A stretch of 64,000 nt of DNA. It comes from Conchocele bisecta. Its lineage: Eukaryota > Mollusca > Bivalvia > Lucinida > Thyasiridae. The notes below the pieces were generated by a model that was given only the letters and a program-made list of their open reading frames with translations, had not been told where the DNA came from and searched no databases. This document shows positions 35,543 to 49,169 of the stretch, piece by piece. Within the stretch, counting starts at the first letter, position 1, and each line of letters starts with the position of its first letter. The stretch is taken from assembly GCA_029237695.1 (NCBI GenBank), contig CM055273.1:56843968-56907967 (forward strand). The letters are read 5' to 3'. The position numbers were made by a program, and so were the translations under genes.

Positions 35543-37434
35543 TCAGCCCTTCAGTCTACAGCCCAAACCGCTGGTCGGATCGACTTCAAATTTAGTATAC
35601 CGATTCGCATCAACAGTGAGACGAGAATAACGCAATTTTCAGAATTCTCATGACGTCACTTTTTACGAAACCGGAAGTGACGTCATATATCATATAATTC
35701 CCTATAACTTCCTTATTTTCAAACCGATTTCAAAAATTCTTTTTGAATTGTAAAGCTGCGAGAATTCTCTATCTTCGTTTCGTTGACAATGTTTGGATAT
35801 CTGCTCAAATGAGAGAGCTATAGACATGTGGAATTGAGAAAAATGAAAAAAATCAACAATTTCAGATTTTTATTTTATTTTAACGGGTGGTCTTTGAAAA
35901 CAGTTTCCAATTTGTACAGTAATCTCAGCAACAAACCGCGAGCTACATGCATTTGAAGTTTTTTTTTTCAATTTTTCAAATTTGAAATGTTCATAACTTT
36001 GTTATTATCTAACCGATTTCAAATATTTTCTTTCCATTAAAAAGCCAACACAATTCTCTATCTCCGCTTCCCTGGTAGTTTTTGGCTATCTGCCCAAATG
36101 AGAGAGTTGTAGGCATTTGAAGTTTGGTTCTTTCATTTTTTTATTTTCTTTGTCGTTCAACATAATCATGATAATTATACCGATGAAAGCCGAAACAGGC
36201 CGAATGCTCAACAATTTCAGATTTTTATTTTATTTTAACGGGTGGTCTTTGAAAACAGTTTCCAATTTGTACAGTAATCTCAGCAACATAATTTTTTGAC
36301 AGCGTCACGCGGGACATTCATCCGCACAGAAGATGATATTTTTCAGAGCAATGGCTTGAATAGTTCTGATTCTATTGTCTTTCAAACTTGGACGTTTTTT
36401 TTCAATTTTTCAAATTTGAAATGGTCATAACTTTTTTATTATCTAACCGATTTCAAATATTTTTTTTGCATTAAAAAGCCAACAAAATTCTCTATCTCCA
36501 TTTCGCTGGTAGTTTTTGGCTATCTGCCCAAATGAGAGAGTTGTAGGCATTTGAAGTTTTTAAGTTTTTAAAAAAATTGAAATGGTCATAACTTCCTTAT
36601 TATTCAACCGATTTCAATATTTTTTCTGCATTTTAAAAAGCCAATAAAATTCTCTATCTCCAATTCACTGGTAGTTTTTAGCTATCTGCTCAAATGCGCG
36701 AGCTACATGCATTTGAAGTTTGAGAACGAGCATATAAACTTAGCCGCCTAGAAACAGTGTGTACAGCTGACAAACTTCGAGGTGGAGGCCAGACAGGTAT
36801 GGTGGGCTGTATCAGACACTGGTTTTATATACGAACTGACATGCTGTGAGTGCTTTAGAATCGTCTCCAACTTCAATGTCAGACTAGGGGGTTAACGGTA
36901 CACATTTCGTAGAACGTTATATAATGAAAATGCTTAGGATAGTCAAGCGATTCTGAAAATACAAAACTTTATTTTTTCAATTTCATTGGAATTGCATCAA
37001 TTTTTTTGAGTTTCATATGTTTTCGTCATTGGCAATGTCTTCTAATCACTTTGCCAGTGTACGTTTGTCAGTACATCAAGCCTCAAACCGTTGATGCAGC
37101 TTCAGCTGCTCTAGTTTTCTTTGTTGTTCAACATAATCATGATAATTATACCGATGAAAGCCGAAACAGGCCGAATGCCTGTGGCTGCGGCTAAATCCTG
37201 TTTTGATCTTAGCAACGTGTTAAGTTCATGAGGTCACTGTCTAGAGTTGGATGGCACACTTCGCGTGTTAACTCTATGCGACCACTGACCAGCGTTTGTT
37301 AAAGGTACATGCCCACGCAGTAGGCACAAAATGTTCTTTATAGGAATTAATAAGTGTATAATTATGTCACTATTCCACCAGTTCTAAACATTACGAGTGC
37401 CCGCTATACAAATATAATCATTTATTAATTATCA

Positions 37435-37770
37435 ATTTACTGTTAGCGACGCGCGGCGGTAACAGTCTATTTTGATAATGTGCGTGGACGACGACTTTCA
37501 CATCACGGCTTGCGGTGCGCATGCGCAGTATACTACGCGCGCCAGTCGGCTTCCCAATATGTAAACAAGAATATCAACATGTCGAAACGTCCAGGACGGA
37601 AATTGTATGAAACGGCGTCGGCCAAAAAAAAAGGCGAAATGTCTGAGGGACAGCAGTACAGAGAGAGAGATATAGTGGTTAATATTGGCGACCAAATCAC
37701 CAAATGGAACGAGTTACGTGGAGATTTAGATTTTGACTCGAACTTAAACTTTTATTTTCATTTTTATATA
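37435..37770 (+). pseudogene. Captured promoter plus first-exon fragment, copy 1 (frame broken)
   Basis: A GC-rich stretch with the NRF-1-type palindrome TGCGCATGCGCA (37516-37527) precedes ATG 37579. The reading MSKRPGRKLYETASAKKK then shifts at an A-run, but resumes YRERDIVVNIGDQITKWNEL. This N-terminal style occurs in uncharacterised animal proteins I have seen, but no function is assigned. The fragment ends at the array module near 37757. See copy 2. Confidence 0.5.
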
Positions 37771-38374
37771 CGAACTGACATGCTGTGAGTGCTTTAGAAT
37801 CGTCTCAACTTCAATGTCAGACGTAGGGGGTTAACGGTACACATTTCGTAGAACGTTATATAATGAAAAATGCTTAGGATAGTCAAGCGATTCTGAAAAT
37901 ACAAAACTTTATTTTTTCAATTTCATTGGAATTGCATCAATTTTTTTTGAGTTTCATATGTTTTCGTCATTGGCAATGTCTTCTAATCACTTTGCCAGTG
38001 TACGTTTGTCAGTACATCAAGCCTCAAACCGTTGATGCAGCTTCAGCTGCTCTAGTTTTCTTTGTTGTTCAACATAATCATGATAATTATACCGATGAAA
38101 GCCGAAACAGGCCGAATGCCTGTGGCTGCGGCTAAATCCTTTGATCTTAGCAACGTGTTAAGTTCATGAGGTCACTGTCTAGAGTTGGATGGCACACTTC
38201 GCGTGTTAACTCTATGCGACCACTGACCAGCGTTTGTTAAAGGTACATGCCCACGCAGTAGGCACAAAATGTTCTTTATAGGAATTAAATAAGTGTATAA
38301 TTATGTCACTATTCCACCAGTTCTAAACATTACGAGTGCCCGCTATACAAATATAATCATTTATTAATTATCAA

Positions 38375-38760
38375 TTTACTGTTAGCGACGCGCGGCGGTA
38401 ACAGTCTATTTTGATAATGTGCGTGGACGACGACTTTCACATCACGGCTTGCGGTGCGCATGCGCAGTATACTACGCGCGCCAGTCGGCTTCCCAATATG
38501 TAAACAAGAATATCAACATGTCGAAACGTCCAGGACGGAAATTGTATGAAACGGCGTCGGCCAAAAAAAAGGCGAAATGTCTGAGGGACAGGCAGTACAG
38601 AGAGAGAGATATAGTGGTTAATATTGGCGACCAAATCACCAAATGGAACGAGTTACGTGGAGATTTAGATTTGGACTCGAACTTAAACAATTTTCATTTT
38701 ATATACGAACTGACATGCTGTGAGTGCTTTAGAATCGTCTCAACTTCAATGTCAGACTAG
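38375..38760 (+). pseudogene. Captured promoter plus first-exon fragment, copy 2 (more intact)
   Basis: ATG at 38518 is open through basic MSKRPGRKLYETASAKKKAK and YRERDIVVNIGDQITKWNEL, then DLDLDSNLNNFHF, where it runs into the array tail and stops after 38757. The NRF-1-like site is at 38455-38466, about 52 bp upstream of the ATG. The unit repeats about 935 bp after copy 1 with near identity, including the family K block. The A-run has one base fewer than copy 1, which keeps the frame. It is likely an exon fragment carried in the array. Confidence 0.5.
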
Positions 38761-40105
38761 GGGGTTAACGGTACACATTTCGTAGAACGTTATATAATGA
38801 AAAATTCTTAGGATAGTCAAGCGATTCTGAAAATACAAAACTTTATTTTTTCAATTTCATTGGAATTGCATCAATTTTTTTTGAGTTTCATATGTTTTCG
38901 TCATTGGCAATGTCTTCTAATCACTTTGCCAGTGTACGTTTGTCAGTACATGAAGCCTCAAACCGTTGATGCAGCTTCAGCTGCTCTAGTTATGTTTGAG
39001 GCGGCTTTCCGCTGCGCCGAAAACCTATTGTATTCGTTGGTTTTTTTTTTGGTTTTTTTATTCAGCCCTTCAGTCTACAGCCCAAACCGCTGGTCGGATC
39101 GACTTCAAATTTTGTATACCGATTCGCATCAACAGTGAGACGAGAATAACGCAATTTTCAGAATTCTCATGACGTCACTTTTTACGAAACCGGAAGTGAC
39201 GTCATATATCATATAATTCCCTATAACTTCCTTATTTTCCAACCGATTTCAAAAGTTCTTTTTGAATTGTAAAGCTGCGAGAATTCTCTATCTTCGCATC
39301 GCTGAAAATGTTTGGCTATCTGCTCAAATGAGAGAGCTATAGACATGTGAAATTGAGAAAAATGAAAAAAATCAACAATTTCAGATTTTTATTTTATTTT
39401 AACGGGTGGTCTTTGAAAACAGTTTCCAATTTGTACAGTAATCTCATCAACATAATTTTTTGACAGCGTCACGCGGGACATTCATCCGCACAGAAGATGA
39501 TATTTTTCAGAGCAATGGCTTGAATAGTTCTGATTCTATTGTCTTTCAAACTTGGACGTTTTTTTTCAATTTTTCAAATTTGAAATGGTCATAACTTTTT
39601 TATTATCTAACTTTTTTTCAAATATTTTTTTTGCATTAAAAAGCCAACAAAATTCTCTATCTCCGTTTCGCTGGTAGTTTTTGGCTATCTGCCCAAATGA
39701 GAGAGTTGTAGGCATTTGAAGTTTTTAAAAAAAATTGAAATGGTCATAACTTCCTTATTATTCAACCGATTTCAAATATTTTTTTTGCATTAAAAAGCCA
39801 ATAAAATTCTCTATCTCCGGTTCGCTGGTAGTTTTTAGCTATCTGCTCAAATGCGCGAGCTACATGCATTTGAAGTGTTTTTTTTCAATTTTTCAAATTT
39901 GAAATGTTCATAACTTTGTTATTATCTAACCGATTTCAAATATTTTCTTTCCATTAAAAAGCCAACACAATTCTCTATCTCCACTTCGCTGGTAGTTTTT
40001 GGCTATCTGCCCAAATGAGAGAGTTGTAGGCATTTGAAGTTTGGTTCTTTCATTTTTTAGGTTTGAGGCGGCTTTCAGCTTCGCCGAAAACCTATTGTAT
40101 TCCTT

Positions 40106-40147
<42 letters not shown>

Positions 40148-43100
40148 TCTGCCGTGATAATTATACCGATGAAAGCCGAAACAGGCCGAATTTTATTTTA
40201 TTTTAACGGCTGGTCGGATCGACTTCAAATTTTGTATACCGATTCGCATCAACAGTGAGACGAGAATAACTCAATTTTCAGAATTCTCATGACGTCACTT
40301 TTTACGAAACCGGAAGTGACGTCATATATCATATAATTCCCTATAACTTCCTTATTTTCCAACCGATTTCAAAAATTCTTTTTGAATTGTAAAGCTGCGA
40401 GAATTCTCTATCTTCGCTTCGCTGACAATGTTTGGCTATCTGCTCAAATGAGAGAGCTATAGACATGTGAAATTGAGAAAAATTAAAAAAATCAACAATT
40501 TCAGATTTTATTTTATTTTAACGGGTGGTCTTTGAAAACAGTTTCCAATTTGTACAGTAATCTCAGCAACATAATTTTTTGACAGCGTCACGCGGGACAT
40601 TCATCCGCACAGAAGAATGATATTTTTCAGAGCAATGGCTTGAATAGTTCTGATTCTTATTGTCTTTCAAACTTGGACGTTTTTTTTCAATTTTTCAAAT
40701 TTGAAATGGTCATAACTTTTTTATTATCTAACCGATTTCAAATATTTTTTTTGCATTAAAAGCCAACAAAATTCTCTATCTCCATTTCGCTGGTAGTTTT
40801 TGGCTATCTGCCCAAATGAGAGAGTTGTAGGCATTTGAAGTTTTTAAAAAAAATTGAAATGGTCATAACTTCCTTATTATTCAACCGATTTCAAATATTT
40901 TTTTTGCATTAAAAAGCCAATAAAATTCTCTATCTCCGGTTCGCTGGTAGTTTTTAGCTATCTGCTCAAATGCGCGAGCTACATGCATTTGAAGTGTTTT
41001 TTTTTCAATTTTTCAAATTTGAAATGTTCATAACTTTGTTATTATCTAACCGATTTCAAATATTTTCTTTCCATTAAAAAGCCAACACAATTCTCTATCT
41101 CCACTTCGCTGGTAGTTTTTGGCTATCTGCCCAAATGAGAGAGTTGTAGGCATTTGAAGTTTGGTTCTTTCATTTTTTTATTTTCTTTGTCGTTCAACAT
41201 AATCATGATAATTATACCGATGAAAGCCGAAACAGGCCGAATGCCTGTGGCTGCGGCTAAATCTAACGGGTGGTCTTTGAAAACAGTTTCCAATTTGTAC
41301 AGTAATCAGCAACATAATTTTTTGACAGCGTCACGCGGGACATTCATCCGCACAGAAGATGATATTTTCAGAGCAATGGCTTGAATAGTTCTGATTCATT
41401 GTCTTTCAAACTTGGACGTTTTTTTTCAATTTTTAAAATTTGAAATGGTCATAACTTTTTTATTTTTTATTATCTAACCGATTTCAAATATTTTTTTTCC
41501 ATTTTTTTCCATTAAAAAGCCAACAAAATTCTCTATCTCCGATTCGCTGGTAGTTTTTGGCTATCTGCCCAAATGAGAGAGTTGTAGGCATTTGAGAGTT
41601 TTTAAAAAAAAATTGAAATGGTCATAACTTTTTTATTATTCAACCGATTTCAAATATTTTGTTTCCATTAAAAAGGCAATAAAATTCTCTATCTCCGCAT
41701 CACTGGTAGTTTTTAGCTATCTGCTCAAATGAGAGAGCTACATGCATTTGAAGTTTTTTTTCTTCAATTTTTCAAAAAAATTTAAATGTTCATAACTTTG
41801 TTATTATCTAACCGTATTTCAAATATTTTTTTCCATTAAAAAGCCAACAAAATTCTCTATCTCCGCTCCGCTGGTAGTTTTTGGCTATCTGCCCAAATGA
41901 GAGAGTTGTAGGCATTTGAAGTTTGATTCTTTCATGTTTTTTAAATTTGAAATGGTCATAACTTTTTTATTATTCAACCGATTTCAAATATTTTTTTCCA
42001 TTAAAAAGGCAATAAAATTCTCTATCTCCGCATCGCTGGTTAGTTTTTAGCTATCTGCTCAAATGAGAGAGCTACATGCATTTGAAGTTTGACAGCGTCA
42101 CGTTTAAATCACACAGTAACAATATAAACAATTTTCATTTTATATACGAACTGACATGCTGTGAGTGCTTTAGAATCGTCTCAACTTCAATGTCAGACTA
42201 GGGGGTTAACGGTACACATTTCGTAGAACGTTATATAATGAAAAATGCTTAGGATAGTCAAGCGATTCTGAAAATACAAAACATATTTTTCAATAATTTC
42301 ATTGCAATTGCATCAATTTTTTTTTGAGTTTCCTATGTTTTCGTCATTGGCAATGTCTTCTAATCACTTTGCCAGTGTACGTTTGTCACTTTTTTATTAT
42401 TCAACCGATTTCAAATATTTTTTTTCCATTAAAAAGGCAATAAAATTCTCTATCTCCGCATCGCTGGTAGTTTTTAGCTATCTGCTCAAATGAGAGAGCT
42501 ACATGCATTTGAAGTTTGACAGCGTCACGTTAAATCACACAGTAACATATAAACAATTTTCATTTTATATACGAACTGACATGCTGTGAGTGCTTTAGAA
42601 TCGTCTCAACTTCAATGTCAGACTAGGGGGTTAACGGTACACATTTCGTAGAACGTTATATAATGAAAAATGCTTAGGATAGTCAAGCGATTCTGAAAAT
42701 ACAAAACTATTTTTTCAATTCATTGCAATTGCATCAATTTTTTTTGAGTTTCCTATGTTTTCGTCATTGGCAATGTCTTCTAATCACTTTGCCAGTGTAC
42801 GTTTGTCACTTTTTTATTATTCAACCGATTTCAAATATTTTTTTTCCATTAAAAAGGCAATAAAATTCTCTATCTCCGCATCGCTGGTAGTTTTTAGCTA
42901 TCTGCTCAAATGAGAGAGCTACATGCATTTGAAGTTTGACAGCGTCACGTTAAATCACACAGTAACAATGTAAACAATTTTCATTTTATATACGAACTGA
43001 CATGCTGTGAGTGCTTTAGAATCGTCTCAACTTCAATGTCAGACTAGGGGGTTAACGGTACACATTTCGTAGAACGTTATATAATGAAAAATGCTTAGGA

Positions 43101-46099
43101 TAGTCAAGCGATTCTGAAAATACAAAACTATTTTTTCAATTTCATTGCAATTGCATCAATTTTTTTTGAGTTTCATATGTTTTCGTCATTGGCAATGTCT
43201 TCTAATCACTTTGCCAGTGTACGTTTGTCAGTACATCAAGCCTCAAACCGTTGATGCAGCTTCAGCTGCTCTAGTTTTCTTTGTTGTTCAACATAATCAT
43301 GATAATTATACCGATGAAAGCCGAAACAGGCCGAATGCTCAACAATTTCAGATTTTTATTTTATTTTAACGGGTGGTCTTTGAAAACAGTTTCCAATTTG
43401 TACAGTAATCTCAGCAACATAATTTTTGGACAGCGTCACGCGGGACATTCATCCGCACAGAAGATGATATTTTTCAGAGCAATGGCTTGAATAGTTCTGA
43501 TTCTATTGTCTTTCAAACTTGGACGTTTTTTTTCAATTTTTCAAATTTGAAATGGTCATAACTTTTTTATTATCTAACCGATTTCAAATATTTTTTTTGC
43601 ATTAAAAAGCCAACAAAATTCTCTATCTCCGTTTCGCTGGTAGTTTTTGGCTATCTGCCCAAATGAGAGAGTTGTAGGCATTTGAAGTTTTAAAACAAAA
43701 ATTGAAATGGTCATAACTTCCTTATTATTCAACCGATTTCAAATATTTTTTTTGCATTAAAAAGCCAATAAAATTCTCTATCTCCGGTTCCCTGGTAGTT
43801 TTTAGCTATCTGCTCAAATGCGCGAGCTACATGCATTTGAAGTTTGAGAACGAGCATATAAACTTAGCCGCCTAGAACAGTGTGTACAGCTGACAAACTT
43901 CGAGGTGGAGGCCAGACAGGTATGGTGGGCTGTATCAGACACTGGTTTTATATACGAACTGACATGCTGTGAGTGCTTTAGAATCGTCTCAACTTCAATG
44001 TCAGACTAGGGGGTTAACGGTACAACATTTCGTAGAACGTTATATAATGAAAATGCTTAGGATAGTCAAGCGATTCTGAAAATACAAAACTTTATTTTTT
44101 TCAATTTCATTGGAATTGCATCAATTTTTTTTGAGTTTCATATGTTTTCGTCATTGGCAATGTCTTCTAATCACTTTGCCAGTGTACGTTTGTCAGTACA
44201 TCAAGCCTCAAACCGTTGATGCAGCTTCAGCTGCTCTAGTTTATTTTCTTTGTTGTTCAACATAATCATGATAATTATACCGATGAAAGCCGAAACAGGC
44301 CGAATGCATTTTTCAAATTTGAAATGGTCATAACTTTTTTATTATCTAACCGATTTCAAATATTTTTTTTGCATTAAAAAGCCAACAAAATTCTCTATCT
44401 CCGCCTCGCTGGTAGTTTTTGGCTATCTGCCCAAATGAGAGAGTTGTAGGCATTTGAAGTTTTTAAAAAAAATTGAAATGGTCATAACTTTTTTATTATT
44501 CAACCGATTTCAAATATTTTGTTTCCATTAAAAAGGCAATAAAATTCTCTATCTCCGCATCCTGGTAGTTTTTAGCTATCTGCTCAAATGAGAGAGCTAC
44601 ATGCATTTGAAGTTTTTTTTCTTCAATTTTTCAAATTTTAAATGTTCATAACTTTGTTATTATCTAACCGATTTCAAATATTTTTTTTCCATTAAAAAGC
44701 CAACAAAATTCTCTATCTCCATTTCGCTGGTAGTTTTTGGCTATCTGCCCAAATGAGAGAGTTGTAGGCATTTGAAGTTTGATTCTTTCATGTTTTTAAA
44801 TTTGAAATGGTCATAACTTTTTTATTATTCAACCGATTTCAAATATTTTTTTTCCATTAAAAAGGCAATAAAATTCTCTATCTCCGCACCGCTGGTAGTT
44901 TTTAGCTATCTGCTCAAATGAGAGAGCTACATGCATTTGAAGTTTGACAGCGTCACGTTAAATCACACAGTAACAATATAAACAATTTTCATTTTATATA
45001 CGAACTGACATGCTGTGAGTGCTTTAGAATCGTCTCAACTTCAATGTCAGACTAGGGGGTTAACGGTACACATTTCGTAGAAACGTTATATAATGAAAAA
45101 TGCTTAGGATAGTCAAGCGATTCTGAAAATACAAAACTTTATTTTTTCAATTTCATTGCAATTGCATCAATTTTATTTGAGTTTCATATGTTTTCGTCAT
45201 TGGCAATGTCTTCTAATCACTTTGCCAGTGTACGTTTGTCAGTACATCAAGCCTCAAACCGTTGATGCAGCTTCAGCTGCTCTAGTTTTCTTTGTTGTTC
45301 AACATAATCATGATAATTATACCGATGAAAGCCGAAACAGGCCGAATGCTCAACAATTTCAGATTTTTATTTTATTTTAACGGGTGGTCTTTGAAAACAG
45401 TTTCCAATTTGTACAGTAATCTCAGCAACATAATTTTTTGACAGCGTCACGCGGGACATTCATCCGCACAGAAGATGATATTTTTCAGAGCAATGGCTTG
45501 AATAGTTCTGATTCCATTGTCTTTCAAACTTGGACGTTTGTTTTCAATTTTTCAAATTTGAAATGGTCATAACTTTTTTATTATCTAACCGATTTCAAAT
45601 ATTTTTTTTGCATTAAAAAGCCAACAAAATTATCTATCTCCAGTTCACTGATAGTTTTTAGCTATCTGCTCAAATGCGCGAGCTACATGCATTTGAAGTT
45701 TGAGAACGAGCATATAAACTTAGCCGCCTAGAACAGTGTGTACAGCTGACAAACTTCGATGTGGAGGCCAGACAGGTATGGTGGGCTGTATCAGACACTG
45801 GTTTTATATACGAACTGACATGCTGTGAGTGCTTTAGAATCGTCTCAACTTCAATGTCAGACTAGGGGGTTAACGGTACACATTTCGTAGAACGTTATAT
45901 AATGAAAAATGCTTAGGATAGTCAAGCGATTCTGAAAATACAAAACTTTATTTTTTCAATTTCATTGGAATTGCATCAATTTTTTTTGAGTTTCATATGT
46001 TTTCGTCATTGGCAATGTCTTCTAATCATTTTGCCAGTGTACGTTTGTCAGTACATCAAGCCTCAAACCGTTGATGCAGCTTCAGCTGCTCTAGTGTTG

Positions 46100-46585
46100 G
46101 TTTAATCCTGTTGACGGTAGACTTAATTAATTGCGGGTCATTTTAGCGTCTTAAACAACAGTTTAAAATAAATTACATTAATGTTACAAACACCTAATTA
46201 GGTAATATACGATTTATGACTAGTTCTTTGTAAATGAATTCAGCGTATGTGAAAGCTCAACTTGTTTTGTAAATGAAGTCCCACGTTGGCAAATACGGCA
46301 GAGCACATGTCGATTTTAGTTGTATCTACATGTATATGCTCTATATTTACCACCAACTTTCTACGGTACACATTCTACACAAGCTATACATGTACTATAA
46401 TGCATATTTCTGTAATACATAACATGTAATTGTCACAACCTTGCTACGCTGTTTTATCACTGGAATATACCGGGTGATCCAAAATATCTGTTACATCTTT
46501 CAAATTTAATAACAATTTTATTAGACAAGGTACATACATATTTCTAACTGAATATCAGAGCAGAGGCATGTAAAAATTGCTGTGC
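46100..46585. other. AT-rich stretch, nothing recognised
   Basis: Unique-looking sequence following the last module of the array. No exon, TIR or repeat family identified. Confidence 0.4.
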
Positions 46586-46589
46586 GAGT

Positions 46590-47145
46590 ACAATACTACG
46601 ATGACGATAGTACGATAGCACGATGACGATAGTACGATAAACAGTGTTCCGTTAAGGCCATCGTAATATCGCCATCGGGTCGATACTACGAGATCACGAT
46701 ACCACGATGACGATAGTACGGTACTACGATGACGATAGTTTGTGTATCTCGGAGACGGTTATGTAATCTCAGTAGGGAGCCCAATAAATAGATTAGTGAT
46801 ATGATAAGTGTCCAGTTGAGGGCCAATAAAACTTAATTGTGGTTATACCTGTGATCGCAAATGTTACTTTAGGTATGAGATGCGCCACGACATAAAGTAC
46901 CTTCGTACGGTGTTCCGTTAAGGCCATCGTAATATCGCTATCGGGTCGATACTACGATAGTACGATGACGATACTACGATACTACGATATACTACGATAC
47001 TACGATACTACGATACTACTACGATACTACGATACTACGATACTACGATACTACGATACTACGATACTACTACGATACTACGATACTACGATAATACTAC
47101 GATACTACGATACTACGATACTACGATACTACGATGACGATAGTA
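46590..47145. repeat. ACTACGAT satellite with repeated unique leader
   Basis: Runs of the 8-mer ACTACGAT and variants, densest at 46949-47145. A leader GTTCCGTTAAGGCCATCGTA occurs twice (about 46641 and 46911), each time just before a run. The open frame across the run (repeating YYDTTILRYYD) is a repeat artefact. Confidence 0.85.
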
Positions 47146-47149
47146 CGAT

Positions 47150-47930
47150 AATATATCTTGACTGATATAAGAATTTCATTTGGAATAAAAATATATGTGT
47201 TTTTTCTCTCAAAAAGGTCAAGTATCAAAGGTCATTGATTAGTTATATCGAACATCTGTTAGTCCATATGTTAATTAATAAGTCACAGCATACCAGTATG
47301 AAATAAAGAAGTATCAACATAGGCATAGGACCGTCACACCACAATGCGACGGGATCTGACTTTTATGCACCGACGCGCACCGTGTAGTGCACTATTAATC
47401 ATGAATCGACCATACGCTGCTTCTCGATTAGTTACTTTGTCATTGTGTGCATACCTTCATGAAATATATTTACAAAACTTGCACATGTCCAACCTTATAC
47501 ATGATACATGTTTATACAATTCATAAAACCGCCACACTTTCATCTTATGGTGTGGGTGGTAACAGGGACATATACATGTAATACAGAGGTTAGCAGGTTA
47601 TATTTGTAGTAGCAAATTTCGGGTGACACCCTTGCTTGTAGCAATAACTACTCCTACAACTTGTATATTTAAAGAAAGTTGCTGGTGCCATTTTAAGTCT
47701 TAAGACTTTTATTGATACGGTATAGAAACTTATTTAACGCTATTTCAAGCTACTACGGAGGGAGCATGCGATGGGTTATTTAACGATCGGGGTTCATCTT
47801 TACCGGAATGCCGACCTACATGGTTTGGCCCTCTTGTAACGTTTTGGGCCCCTGGTACTTTAGAGCTAAATCATGCTATACTCCATTAAGTAGTAATACG
47901 CTTATAGCTAATCATGTTACTTTGGGGCAA
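47150..47930. other. Intergenic stretch without recognised gene
   Basis: Scattered short open frames, none with a recognisable motif. No repeat identified apart from the neighbouring family B copy. Confidence 0.4.
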
Positions 47931-47934
47931 TAGC

Positions 47935-48140
47935 TAAGTGACTTTGGTGTGGCATGGACTTGGCACCAGGTCAGGATATTCTGATTTCACGACTCAATAC
48001 ATGTATATAGCTTCTGTAAATATTGAGGTCTGATTTTGGGAATTTCACTCATTATGGACAGGTTGAATGCAAGATAGTCCATCCTGTTGGCCCGGCCTTA
48101 CATGACCCTGGCTGTTCATAGGCCGTTGAACACCTATAAA
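47935..48140. mobile_element. SINE/MITE family B, reverse copy
   Basis: Ends CCTGGCTGTTCATAGGCCGT and TGGCACCAGGTCAGGATATT, the reverse complement of landmarks in 6155-6360. Confidence 0.55.
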
Positions 48141-49165
48141 CAATCAATCAATCGTTTGATGGTCCTTACATTATATTCACGAGTATTTAAGCCACGCACC
48201 ATATGAGTTCGTACATTCGAAGGTACATGTGCATACTTTAATGAATTTTTTTTTTTGATGAGATCATTTCTGTAGATGACATCGAAAGTTGACAACATTT
48301 GCTGGAATCCTATTCCGGAAAATTGCACTCGACTTTCATCAACTTCCAAAACCACTTACAGAATTTATCACAGTTTCTATACATAATTGTTTCATTAAAT
48401 TACGCACATCATACTTACAAAATCATATCTCCTAGATACCCATGAAAATATGTTAGGGACCATATAAAGTCTGTGTGTGTTTTTTTATTTATAAATATGT
48501 ATCTTGTACATTTCAATACAGTTCAATACATTTAGTACTGACACAATTACTTTATTATTAAAAAAGAGAGACTTGAACGATACTTATATTTCTCATAAAA
48601 CGTGTTGAACAAGATTCAATAAACATAGTATTATCTGTTATGTGGTCTTTCTCTTGATTTGTTCCAAATACACCACAATTCATATCTCAATTAAAAAAAT
48701 GAGACACGCCATGTGCTTTTTATACATTCAGGCATCTGCGTAATTTCACAAACTACGTTTACAACTGTTACCTTATTTTCCATAAATGGGGTAAATAATT
48801 AAATATATTCCGCATGTGCTATGCAATTTGTGCCAAGTACAAGTTTTGATGCCATTTGTGAAAAATATTACGTTTTCTGTACATATTGTTTATGGAAGTA
48901 CGCTGATGCCCGAAGGTGAAAAATGATATGGCTGGCGTGTCTCAAATAGATTGTGATTGTGAGTGGAGAAATAGGGCCTAAGGCAAATCTCTAAATATGG
49001 ATTGAATGTTGCGATTCTTTCCGATTGTCAATATATCAGGCACCAATTACACCAACTACACAAGAAAAATCGGGTGTACAAGATAGATATATTGATTGAA
49101 TATTGATTATTAAAGGCATATTAACAGCTAATGCCATTCAATATACACCACTCTCGCCTCATTTT
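48141..49165. other. AT-rich intergenic stretch
   Basis: No gene recognised. A minus-strand open segment at 48355-48250 (VLEVDESRVQFSGIGFQQML) has exon-like codon use, but neither family nor convincing splice partners are known. Confidence 0.4.
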
Positions 49166-49169
49166 CCAC

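Larger units (their letters stand above)
31852..46095. repeat. 14-kb modular repeat array
   Basis: Built from a few modules in varied order. (a) About 150-bp monomers with AATTCTCTATCTCC and (G/T)GGTAGTTTTTGGCTATCTGC. (b) A TATACGAACTGACATGCTGT tail, 11 copies starting about 33937, 35173, 36827, 37765, 38700, 42141, 42567, 42989, 43960, 44996 and 45806. (c) A GGTCGGATCGACTTCAAA segment with two CRE octamers. (d) GATGAAAGCCGAAACAGGCC. (e) Poly-T tracts. The module b frame (HQFFLSFICFRHWQCLL) is kept only because the copies are near identical. No enzyme, capsid or integrase is encoded. Confidence 0.85.

Noticed and set aside
34099..46095. Repeated open frame HQFFLSFICFRHWQCLLITL as a gene family
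   Set aside because: The DNA module is copied with near identity including non-coding flanks; two copies are truncated and there is no sign of codon-level constraint.
46965..47165. Open frame RYYDTTILRYYD
   Set aside because: Translation of an 8-bp satellite.
48134..48355. Minus-strand open segment VLEVDESRVQFSGIGFQQML as a host exon
   Set aside because: No recognisable family and no partner exon in phase nearby; kept only as a note in the intergenic entry.
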